64,000 bases of DNA from Parasulfuritortus sp037446165 (GTDB lineage: Bacteria > Pseudomonadota > Gammaproteobacteria > Burkholderiales > Thiobacillaceae): contig JBBIJC010000002.1 in assembly GCA_037446165.1 (NCBI GenBank), forward strand, positions 1 to 64,000, read 5' to 3'. This document shows positions 57,024-64,000 of this stretch, one piece after another; positions within the stretch are counted from its first letter, which is position 1, and each line of letters begins with the position of its first letter. The notes below the pieces were generated by a model that made no database searches, had not been told where the DNA came from, and worked only from the letters and a program-made list of their open reading frames with translations. The translations under genes were made by a program, and so were the position numbers.

Positions 57024-58441
57024 AGCATCACCTCTCTCACATCAACGAAATGTCCATACATGGCCGCCGCCGCCGCCATGGCCGGGCTGACCAGATGGGT
57101 CCGCCCGCCCTGCCCCTGCCTGCCCTCGAAGTTGCGATTTGAGGTCGAGGCGCAGCGTTCGCCGGATTCCAGCCGGTCGGCGTTCATGGCCAGGCACATC
57201 GAGCAGCCGGGCTCGCGCCATTCAAAACCGGCATCCATAAACACCTTGTCCAGTCCCTCGGCCTCGGCCTGGGCCTTGACCAGGCCGGAGCCAGGCACCA
57301 CCAGCGCCTGTTTCACATTCGCCGCCACCTTGCGGCCTGAGCCGGCCAGGACGCGGACCACTTCGGCCGCCTCCCACAGATCCTCGATCCGGGAGTTGGT
57401 GCAGGAACCGATGAAGACCTTGTCCACCGCGATATCGGCCATCGGGGTATGGGACTTTAGCCCCATGTAGTGCAGGGCTCGTTCCCAGTCCGCCTTCTTG
57501 ACGTCGTTGGGCGCTTCGGCAGGGTCTGGCACACGCCCGTCGACCGCCACCACCATCTCGGGCGAGGTCCCCCAGGTAACTTGCGGCCGGATCCCGGCGG
57601 CATCCAGTTCGACCACGGCATCGAAGGCAGCGTCCGGGTCTGAAACCAGGGTGCGCCAGTAGGTCACGGCCTGGCCCCACTGCTCGCCGTTGGGGCTGTA
57701 GGGCCGATCCTTCATGTACTCGACGGTCTTGTCGTCGGCGGCCACCATGCCGGCCCGGGCACCGGCCTCGATGGCCATGTTGCAGAGCGTCATGCGGCCT
57801 TCCATGGACAGACTGCGGATGGCCGAGCCGCCGAATTCAATGGCATAGCCGGTGCCGCCGGCAGTGCCGATCCGGCCGATCACCGCCAGCGCGATGTCCT
57901 TGGCGGTAACGCCCTTGGCCAGCGCACCCTCGACCCTGACCAGCATTGCCTTAGACTTCTTCTGCCACAGGCACTGCGTCGCCATGACGTGCTCGACCTC
58001 GGAGGTGCCAATGCCGAAGGCCAGCGCCGCAAACGCGCCGTGGGTGCTGGTGTGGGAGTCACCGCAAACCAGTGTGACGCCGGGTTGGGTAAAGCCCTGC
58101 TCCGGACCGATGACGTGGACGATGCCCTGGCGATGGTCGCTCATTGCAAATTCGGTCAGGCCGAAGCTGCGGCAGTTGGCGTCCAGGGTCTCGACCTGGG
58201 TGCGGGAAACCGGGTCGGCGATGCCGGCGGCGCGGTCGGTAGTCGGCACGTTGTGGTCGGGCGTGGCCAGGATGGAAGTCACCCGATGCGGTGCGCGGCC
58301 GTTGATCTTGAGGCCCTCGAAGGCCTGCGGGCTGGTCACCTCGTGCACCAGCTGGCGGTCGATATAGAGCAAAGTCATGCCGTCGGGCTCCACATGAACG
58401 GCGTGGGCATCCCAGAGCTTGTCGTAAAGGGTACGGGGCAT
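57020..58441 (-). CDS. leuC: Isopropylmalate isomerase large subunit
   Basis: 473 aa aconitase-family protein. The three 4Fe-4S cysteines are in FIGSCTNSRIEDL (about 348-360) and EPGCSMCLAMN (about 406-416). It carries the catalytic cluster of the LeuCD isomerase. It is the first gene of the leuC-ecn-leuD-leuB-asd run. About 60 bases upstream separate it from the MFS gene; no certain promoter was identified there. Confidence 0.97.
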   Translation of the reverse strand: MPRTLYDKLWDAHAVHVEPDGMTLLYIDRQLVHEVTSPQAFEGLKINGRAPHRVTSILATPDHNVPTTDRAAGIADPVSRTQVETLDANCRSFGLTEFAMSDHRQGIVHVIGPEQGFTQPGVTLVCGDSHTSTHGAFAALAFGIGTSEVEHVMATQCLWQKKSKAMLVRVEGALAKGVTAKDIALAVIGRIGTAGGTGYAIEFGGSAIRSLSMEGRMTLCNMAIEAGARAGMVAADDKTVEYMKDRPYSPNGEQWGQAVTYWRTLVSDPDAAFDAVVELDAAGIRPQVTWGTSPEMVVAVDGRVPDPAEAPNDVKKADWERALHYMGLKSHTPMADIAVDKVFIGSCTNSRIEDLWEAAEVVRVLAGSGRKVAANVKQALVVPGSGLVKAQAEAEGLDKVFMDAGFEWREPGCSMCLAMNADRLESGERCASTSNRNFEGRQGQGGRTHLVSPAMAAAAAMYGHFVDVREVML

Positions 58442-58501
58442 GATCGTTAATGTGCCTGATGAAGTTATTGATTATTCCATATCCGGGCCGTCACCGGCCA
58501 G

Positions 58502-59659
58502 CTATGAAGCCCGTCCCGGTCGTTGCCCCCGGCTACTGAAATGGAACACGATGGCTCCGAGCAAGGCGAACGCGGCTGCAATTGAATACGTCTCCGCTCC
58601 ACCCAGGGTCTGCCAAGCCGCCCCGGAATACAGGCTGCCGATGGAGCCGCCGATGCCAAAGGCCAGGCTGTTGTACAGGGCCTGGCCACGGGCCTGATTC
58701 TTGCCGCGGAAATACCGGTGCACCAGACCGATGGCCGCGGCATGATAGGCAGCGAAGGTCAGCGCATGAAGCAGTTGGGCCAGCAACAGCAAGGGCAGAT
58801 TGCCGACGAACCAGCCAATCAGCAGAAACCGCACCGCTGCGGCAATCAAGGTAACCAGCAGTACCGTCTCCGGCGGAATGCGCTTGAGCACCCGCGGCAT
58901 GACCATGAACACGCCGACTTCACAGATCACGCCCAGCGCCCAGAGCCAGCCTGCGACGGTCTTGCTATAGCCGTTATCGACCAGATAGATGGTGAAGAAG
59001 GTGTAGTAAGGTCCGTGCGCGGCCGCCATCAGCATCGCTGCAACCAGCAGTGCCACCACCTCGGGCCGTTTTAGCACCCCCTTCAGGGAGACATGCTCGA
59101 CCTCCAGCTGGGCCACCTCGGCCTCGGGGATGAAGCGTGCAAACAGGACGATGCCGACCAGCAGCCCCATGATGACCCAGAGCAGGGTGCGGATCGGCCA
59201 GTGGTCGAGCACCGCGCCCAGCGCGACCACCACCAGGATGAAACCGACCGAGCCCCAGAGCCGGATCAGGCCATAACGGTCGGTGCGGTCCTTGAGGTGC
59301 GACAGTGTGGTTGCCTCGACCAGCGGCAGCGATGCGCTCCAGAAGAAGCTGATGAAGCTCATCACCGCGAACATCCACCAAAAACCACTGCCCCAGAACA
59401 CCCCGATGAAGGAGATGAAGCTGACAGTCGCGGCAATCTGGACGATGGCCACCCGCTTGCCGGTGCGGTCGGCGATATGTCCCCATACATTGGGAGCGAA
59501 GATGCGCATGACCTGAAGCAGCGACATGAGCACCCCGATCTGGATGGCGTTGAACGCCAGAGAACGCAAGTAAAGGCCCCAATATGGAGCCATCGCCCCG
59601 ACGAAGGCGAAATAGAAGAAGTAAAAGCCGGACAGGCGCCAGTAAGGGATCAGGTTCAT
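58502..59659 (-). CDS. MFS transporter (HcaT/nucleoside-symporter-like)
   Basis: 385 aa from ATG 59659, or 388 from GTG 59668. Twelve transmembrane segments. It begins NLIPYWRLSGFYFFYFAFVG and contains LWGSVGFILVV and ALTFAAYHAAAIGLVHRYF, which place it with the MFS_1-like/PPP group that includes HcaT. The substrate is unknown. A strong terminator lies between it and the upstream ydcH-like gene, so it must have its own promoter or rely on read-through. Confidence 0.85.
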   Translation of the reverse strand: MNLIPYWRLSGFYFFYFAFVGAMAPYWGLYLRSLAFNAIQIGVLMSLLQVMRIFAPNVWGHIADRTGKRVAIVQIAATVSFISFIGVFWGSGFWWMFAVMSFISFFWSASLPLVEATTLSHLKDRTDRYGLIRLWGSVGFILVVVALGAVLDHWPIRTLLWVIMGLLVGIVLFARFIPEAEVAQLEVEHVSLKGVLKRPEVVALLVAAMLMAAAHGPYYTFFTIYLVDNGYSKTVAGWLWALGVICEVGVFMVMPRVLKRIPPETVLLVTLIAAAVRFLLIGWFVGNLPLLLLAQLLHALTFAAYHAAAIGLVHRYFRGKNQARGQALYNSLAFGIGGSIGSLYSGAAWQTLGGAETYSIAAAFALLGAIVFHFSSRGQRPGRAS

Positions 59660-59675
59660 CTTCTGCACGGCGGTG

Positions 59676-59709
59676 AAAAAAAGCGGCCCGGAGGCAGGCT
59701 CCGGGCCGC
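59676..59709 (-). terminator. Strong intrinsic terminator after the ydcH-like gene
   Basis: GCGGCCCGGAG (59683-59693) and CTCCGGGCCGC (59699-59709) form a perfect 11-bp GC stem with a five-base loop. On the minus strand seven T follow. It terminates the aroC-ydcH unit. Confidence 0.9.
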
Positions 59710-59729
59710 AGCGGTTCGGCGACGCGCGT

Positions 59730-59966
59730 TCAGGCGGCGACGATGATCTTGTACAGCTTGTCCTTCAGGCTGACCCGCAGGCGCTTCAGCTCTTCCTCGT
59801 AGTGCAGCGAGGCGGCCTCGACCCGCTGTTCGATGCGCTGGATCTTGTGATCGACGTCGTCGTAATCCCGCATCATCTTGACGAAATCATCATTGGCCAG
59901 CACCAGCTTTCGAATGGTGTCGGTATGCTCGGGAAACTCGTGAAAGAGGTCGTGGCTTTCGATCAT
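59730..59966 (-). CDS. YdcH-family small protein (DUF465)
   Basis: 78 aa from ATG 59966, with AAGGAGCG upstream. An all-helical protein: FHEFPEHTDTIRKLVLANDDFVKM then IQRIEQRVEAA and EELKRLRVSLKDKLYKI, the DUF465 pattern. Function unknown. It follows aroC by 11 bases and is closed by a strong terminator. Confidence 0.9.
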   Translation of the reverse strand: MIESHDLFHEFPEHTDTIRKLVLANDDFVKMMRDYDDVDHKIQRIEQRVEAASLHYEEELKRLRVSLKDKLYKIIVAA

Positions 59967-59977
59967 TTTTGCGCTCC

Positions 59978-61093
59978 TTAAGTACGCTTGGTTTGATTGG
60001 GTGAAGCGGGAATCACGGGGGTCGGACAACGCACATCGACATTCTGTGCCCGCTGGCGCAGGGCATGGTCCATCAATACGATGGCCAGCATCGCCTCGGC
60101 GATGGGCGTGGCCCGGATGCCGACACAAGGATCGTGGCGACCGTGGGTCACCACGTCCACCGGCTGGCCATCGAGATTGATCGAACGGCCGGGGATGCGG
60201 ATCGACGAGGTGGGTTTGATGGCCATCGAAACCAGCACGTCCTGGCCGCTGGAAATACCGCCCAGAACTCCACCGGCGTGGTTGGACAGAAACCCTTCCG
60301 GGGTCAGTTCGTCGCGGTGCTCGGTGCCTTTCTGGGCGACACAGGCAAAGCCGGCGCCGATCTCAACCCCCTTCACCGCGTTGATGCTCATCATGGCATG
60401 GGCGATGTCCGCATCAAGCCGGTCGTAAACCGGTTCGCCCAGCCCGACCGGGACCTTCTCGGCCACCACATTGATCCGCGCGCCAACCGAATCGCCTGCC
60501 TTGCGCAGATCGTCCATGTACTGTTCCAGCCCGACCACGGCGTCCGGATCGGGTGAAAAAAAACTGTTTTCGCCAACACTGCCCCAGGACTTGAAGACAA
60601 GCTCGATCGGGCCGAGTTGGGCCAGGTAGCCGCGAATCACCGTACCGTATTTCTCGTGCAGCCATTTCCTGGCCACTGCGCCAGCCGCTACCCGCACTGC
60701 CGTTTCCCGGGCCGATGAGCGTCCGCCGCCGCGATAGTCGCGGATACCGTACTTGTGCCAATAGGTGTAGTCGGCATGTCCCGGCCGGAAGGTACTGGCG
60801 ATCTCGCCGTAATCCTTGCTGCGCTGGTCTTCGTTGCGAATCAGCAACGCGATGGGGGTGCCCGTGGTCTTGCCCTCGAACACGCCGGACAGGATTTCGA
60901 CCGTATCGGACTCGCGCCGCTGGGTGACATGGCGCGATGTACCCGGCTTGCGCCGGTCCAGGTCAGCCTGGATATCCTCCGCCGACAAACTCATTCCAGG
61001 GGGGCAGCCATCGATCACGCAACCGATAGCCGGACCATGAGACTCCCCAAAAGAGGTCACACAGTAGAGTTTGCCTATAGAATTGCCGGACAT
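59978..61093 (-). CDS. aroC: Chorismate synthase
   Basis: 371 aa. Signatures GESHGPAIGCVIDGCPPG (about 16-33), the FMN-site segment RGGGRSSARETAVRVAAGA (about 120-138) and RATPIAEAMLAIVLMDHALR near the C-terminus. It makes chorismate from EPSP, needing reduced FMN. Divergent from the HD-GYP gene across about 70 bases. Confidence 0.97.
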   Translation of the reverse strand: MSGNSIGKLYCVTSFGESHGPAIGCVIDGCPPGMSLSAEDIQADLDRRKPGTSRHVTQRRESDTVEILSGVFEGKTTGTPIALLIRNEDQRSKDYGEIASTFRPGHADYTYWHKYGIRDYRGGGRSSARETAVRVAAGAVARKWLHEKYGTVIRGYLAQLGPIELVFKSWGSVGENSFFSPDPDAVVGLEQYMDDLRKAGDSVGARINVVAEKVPVGLGEPVYDRLDADIAHAMMSINAVKGVEIGAGFACVAQKGTEHRDELTPEGFLSNHAGGVLGGISSGQDVLVSMAIKPTSSIRIPGRSINLDGQPVDVVTHGRHDPCVGIRATPIAEAMLAIVLMDHALRQRAQNVDVRCPTPVIPASPNQTKRT

Positions 61094-61164
61094 TTAATAT
61101 GTGAAGTTGAGACAAAAAGAATTTTTCAAATTATCTCACAGCCATCGTATTGTTCGTACCCATC

Positions 61165-62430
61165 ATGACAGCCAAGGACCCGACTCACATGCTTACTCCC
61201 GACATCTGGAGGCGCACTCTCGTCCGCATTGTCGTCGCAGTCATGTTCCTGGGTACGGCCTTGGGTGGTCTGGCCTATTGGGTCGAAAGCAAACGGGTGG
61301 ACGATACTGTCATACAGCTGGCAGTTCAGCAGGCCAATAGCTTCGTCAGCAGGCATCTGGGTGCGAACACAACGAACCTGGATACGCCGGAAACCGAAGC
61401 AGCCGTGCGCGACCTCATGCAGGACAACTTCCCGATCGTCAATCTGTACGACCAGAACCAGAACAAAAAGCTCGAGGCCGTGGCCAAGGGCAAGGAATGG
61501 ATCCAGACCGCGCTGGAGGGCAAACTTCATGGCTTGCCGGCTGACAATGGCGCAGCCGATTACCGCATCGAGCTGAATGGCAACACCTACATACAGGTGC
61601 TGGTCCCGTTAAGTTCGGGCTTCTTCGAGGGCGTCTACCAGGTCGACCGGCAAAACAAGGTAGCGCTCGACAAGGGACTGCAGCGAAACACCCTGATGGT
61701 CTTTCTGACTGTCGTCGCAACCGGCATTCTGCTGCTCCCGCTGATGATGCGTCTGAACCGCGAAATCATCCGCACCTCCAAGGCCATCCTGGCCGGCAAC
61801 ATCGAGTTGATGGAAGTGCTCGGCAGCGCGATCGCCAAGCGCGACTCGGACACCAACACCCATAACTATCGGGTCACGCTGTATGCCATTGAGCTCGCCT
61901 ATGCGGCCAACCTGCCCCACAAGGCCATGCGTTCCCTGATTTCAGGTTCATTTCTGCACGATGTGGGCAAGATCGGCATATCGGACACCATCCTGCTGAA
62001 GCCGGGCAAGCTCAGTTACGATGAATACGCCATCATGAAGACCCACGTCACGCTCGGGGCTGACATCCTGGATAAATCGACCTGGCTTTCCGCCGCACGC
62101 GACATCGTCCTCAATCACCACGAGAAATATGCCGGTAGCGGCTATCCGCGCGGGCTCAAGGGCAACGAGATACCCCTTACCGCCCGTATTTTTGCCGTCG
62201 TCGATGTTTTCGATGCGCTGACCTCCAAGCGCCCTTACAAAGTGCCCATGTCGCTGGAAAAGTCACTGGAAATACTCAAGCGCGACTCCGGCAGCCATTT
62301 CGACCCTGAATTGGTCGACACCTTCATCAAGATTGCGCCGGCCCTATACCAGCGCATGCATGAAATGCCTGACGAAACCATTGAGGAACTGCTGCGCAAG
62401 GAAGCCGCCTACTACTACGGGACGGAATGA
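61165..62430 (+). CDS. Membrane HD-GYP c-di-GMP phosphodiesterase
   Basis: 421 aa from ATG 61165; TTG 61150 and ATG 61189 are possible alternatives and no strong RBS decides. Two membrane helices (about 20-40 and 175-197) enclose a periplasmic sensor domain of about 130 residues with no recognised family. The cytosolic HD-GYP domain has HD at 265-266 (SFLHDVGKIGISD) and HHEKYAGSGYP (318-328), the complete signature. It should hydrolyse c-di-GMP in response to a periplasmic signal. Confidence 0.88.
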   Translation: MTAKDPTHMLTPDIWRRTLVRIVVAVMFLGTALGGLAYWVESKRVDDTVIQLAVQQANSFVSRHLGANTTNLDTPETEAAVRDLMQDNFPIVNLYDQNQNKKLEAVAKGKEWIQTALEGKLHGLPADNGAADYRIELNGNTYIQVLVPLSSGFFEGVYQVDRQNKVALDKGLQRNTLMVFLTVVATGILLLPLMMRLNREIIRTSKAILAGNIELMEVLGSAIAKRDSDTNTHNYRVTLYAIELAYAANLPHKAMRSLISGSFLHDVGKIGISDTILLKPGKLSYDEYAIMKTHVTLGADILDKSTWLSAARDIVLNHHEKYAGSGYPRGLKGNEIPLTARIFAVVDVFDALTSKRPYKVPMSLEKSLEILKRDSGSHFDPELVDTFIKIAPALYQRMHEMPDETIEELLRKEAAYYYGTE

Positions 62431-62431
62431 T

Positions 62432-62471
62432 GGCTGCCCCAGGCGCCCAGCCAGATTTCGCCTGGTCAGCC
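62432..62471. terminator. Hairpin between convergent HD-GYP and aminopeptidase genes
   Basis: CCAGGCG (62439-62445) pairs with CGCCTGG (62459-62465), extended by GGCTG/CAGCC at the outside. It overlaps the aminopeptidase stop codon, and no T tract follows. Confidence 0.4.
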
Positions 62472-63944
62472 CAGGGTATCGAGTAACTCCAGGCCCAGCG
62501 CCACGCCAAATCCGGTCACATCGGAACCGACCGCACCCAGCCCACCCTTGCAGCGACTGGCAGACAGATCGACGTGCAACCAGGGCGTGTCGGCCACGAA
62601 GCGATTCAAGAACCGGGCGGCCAGGATGTGGTCTGCCTCGCCCTCCAAAGTGCATTGCTTGACGTCCGCGACCTGGGAATCCAGCGCCTCGTCGTAATCC
62701 TCCGGCAGGGGAAAGGCCACGACCCGTTCGCCGCACGCCTGCCCCGAGATCACGGCCTGCGCCGCCAGATCATCGCGATTGGCGATCACCCCGCTCATCC
62801 GGTCGCCCAGCGCCACCGCCATGCTGCCGGTCAAGGTAGCAAAGTCGATGATGGCATCCGGTTTTTCCCGCGCGGCCAAGGTCAGCGTATCCGCGAGAAC
62901 CATGCGGCCCTCGGCATCGGTGTGCATGATCTCGATGGTGGTGCCGTTCAGCGCGGTGATGATCTCGTTCTGGGTATAGGCCTCGGGGCTAATGTGGTTC
63001 TGGGCAATGGCCAGCCAAACCTCAAGACGCACCGGTAGCTTCAGCCGGCTCGCCGCCAGCAGGATACCCAGAGCCACGGCCGAACCATTCATGTCGTCGT
63101 GCATGTTGTGCATGTAGCGCGCCGGCTTGAGGTTGTGGCCGCCGGTATCGAAGCAGATACCCTTGCCGACCAGGGCGATTGTCTGCGCCCGGGTGCCACG
63201 ACCCTTGTAGCCGAGGCGGACGATGGCCGCATCCTCATGACCGCTGCCCCGCGCCACCGCAACAAACGCCCCGGCCTGCATCTTGCGTAGCCGCTTCATG
63301 TCATATTCCTCGATCGACCAGCCATGCTGAGCGGTCAGGTCGCGGATGCGTGCCCGATAGGTCGCTGGGGTCAACGCGTTGGGTGGCTCCATGGTCAGGC
63401 TGCGGGTCAGGATATTGCCTTCGGCCAGCGCTTGTTCGCGCACCAGGCCGTCGACGCTTTTTGATCCATGCACCACGATGCGTTTCATCAGCGAGGGCTT
63501 TTGATCTGACTTCCAGTTGGGCAGGGGGGCATTGTTCAGCCAGGTCACGTAGACCGCCTCGCGTGCCATACGGTCACGGAAATCGTCATCGCCGAAGACG
63601 GCGATTTCCAGGCTTTCCGGCTGTTCGTCAAGCAGTGGCTTGAGCGCTTTGCGCAACAGGGTCTGGCGTTCGAAAGTCGATTTTTCCGGATCCAGCCGCA
63701 GCCAGGAAGCCAGGCAACCGCCAGGCAATTCGAGGCTGAGCGGCTGCTTGCCGAGCGACTCCGGCTTCTTGCGCTGTCGCTGCAGCGCGTTCAGGACCAG
63801 GGAATGATCGGGCGCATCATGCCAGCCCTTGTCCGCAGGCAGGAGCACCAGCAGATGACGGGTCTGCAGGCTACGCTGGACCAGGGTTGCAGCTTGCTCG
63901 ACCAGCTTGGGCAGACCCGTTTCGACTCGCGACTGTTTGCTCAT
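62466..63944 (-). CDS. M17 leucyl aminopeptidase family protein
   Basis: 492 aa. The metal and catalytic residues align with E. coli PepA by spacing: K261, D266, D284, D343 and E345. The motifs are altered: the usual NTDAEGR reads HTDAEGR (341-347) and the D284 segment reads MHDDMNG. The core should be a cytosolic two-metal aminopeptidase, belonging to a divergent branch rather than to classical PepA. The start ATG 63944 has AAGGATGG upstream; the last 56 bases of the window are its AT-rich leader. Confidence 0.88.
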   Translation of the reverse strand: MSKQSRVETGLPKLVEQAATLVQRSLQTRHLLVLLPADKGWHDAPDHSLVLNALQRQRKKPESLGKQPLSLELPGGCLASWLRLDPEKSTFERQTLLRKALKPLLDEQPESLEIAVFGDDDFRDRMAREAVYVTWLNNAPLPNWKSDQKPSLMKRIVVHGSKSVDGLVREQALAEGNILTRSLTMEPPNALTPATYRARIRDLTAQHGWSIEEYDMKRLRKMQAGAFVAVARGSGHEDAAIVRLGYKGRGTRAQTIALVGKGICFDTGGHNLKPARYMHNMHDDMNGSAVALGILLAASRLKLPVRLEVWLAIAQNHISPEAYTQNEIITALNGTTIEIMHTDAEGRMVLADTLTLAAREKPDAIIDFATLTGSMAVALGDRMSGVIANRDDLAAQAVISGQACGERVVAFPLPEDYDEALDSQVADVKQCTLEGEADHILAARFLNRFVADTPWLHVDLSASRCKGGLGAVGSDVTGFGVALGLELLDTLG

Positions 63945-64000
63945 TAGCCATCCTTAATATTAAAAATAACAATAGCCTGTATTGAATTGACTTAAGGCTC

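Overview
The window reads as one chromosomal stretch of a GC-rich betaproteobacterium. This rests on gene order known to be conserved in that class: mlaFEDCB - ABC exporter - bolA/ibaG - murA - his genes - hinT - tatABC, and leuC - entericidin - leuDB - asd - fimV - truA - trpFBA - accD - folC - SPOR - cvpA - purF - metZ. A sulfide:quinone oxidoreductase, a FisR-type regulator and a hemerythrin-linked kinase suggest an organism living at oxic/anoxic boundaries and able to handle sulfide. Species assignment is not possible from the sequence alone. There is one 100-N assembly gap (12556-12655).

Layout. 0.1-3.1 kb: a hemerythrin-histidine kinase and a REC/HD-GYP response regulator, translationally coupled. 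3.1-5.3 kb: an overlooked 54-aa membrane protein, an APC permease with visibly lower GC, and tRNA-Ser(GGA). 5.3-11 kb: an envelope group on the + strand (TVP38/DedA-like protein, GT2 glycosyltransferase, two GT39 glycosyltransferases, PAP2 phosphatase). 11-14.1 kb: a divergent sulfide locus, with sqr and a 67-aa gene on the minus strand behind a perfect sigma-54 promoter, and fisR on the + strand, separated by the assembly gap. 14.3-16.7 kb: a GGDEF diguanylate cyclase and amtB with its own sigma-54 promoter.

16.7-31.5 kb (minus strand): tatCBA, hinT, hisEIFAHB; then hisC on the opposite strand; then hisD, hisG, murA, a BolA-like gene, a two-gene ABC exporter and mlaBCDEF. The inverted hisC and an intrinsic terminator behind hisD split what is normally a continuous his operon. 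31.5-41.1 kb: cysS with a short DUF72-like gene, recQ, a Cys-rich unknown, glnS, a TPR protein paired with a Csd6-like L,D-peptidase (both ending in the same NTF2-like domain), ppiB and lpxH. 41.1-58.4 kb: the long minus-strand metZ...leuC biosynthetic block. 58.5-64 kb: an MFS transporter, a YdcH-like protein, aroC, an HD-GYP phosphodiesterase and an M17 aminopeptidase.

How they work together. Most of the window is housekeeping: histidine, tryptophan, leucine, lysine/threonine/methionine precursor, purine and folate synthesis, lipid asymmetry (Mla), peptidoglycan and lipid A synthesis, and Tat export. The accessory interest lies in the FisR/sigma-54/SQR sulfide circuit, the hemerythrin-to-c-di-GMP two-component pair, the low-GC permease region, the lipid or glycan glycosylation group, and several small unassigned proteins. 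No CRISPR array, insertion sequence, prophage or integrase gene was seen.
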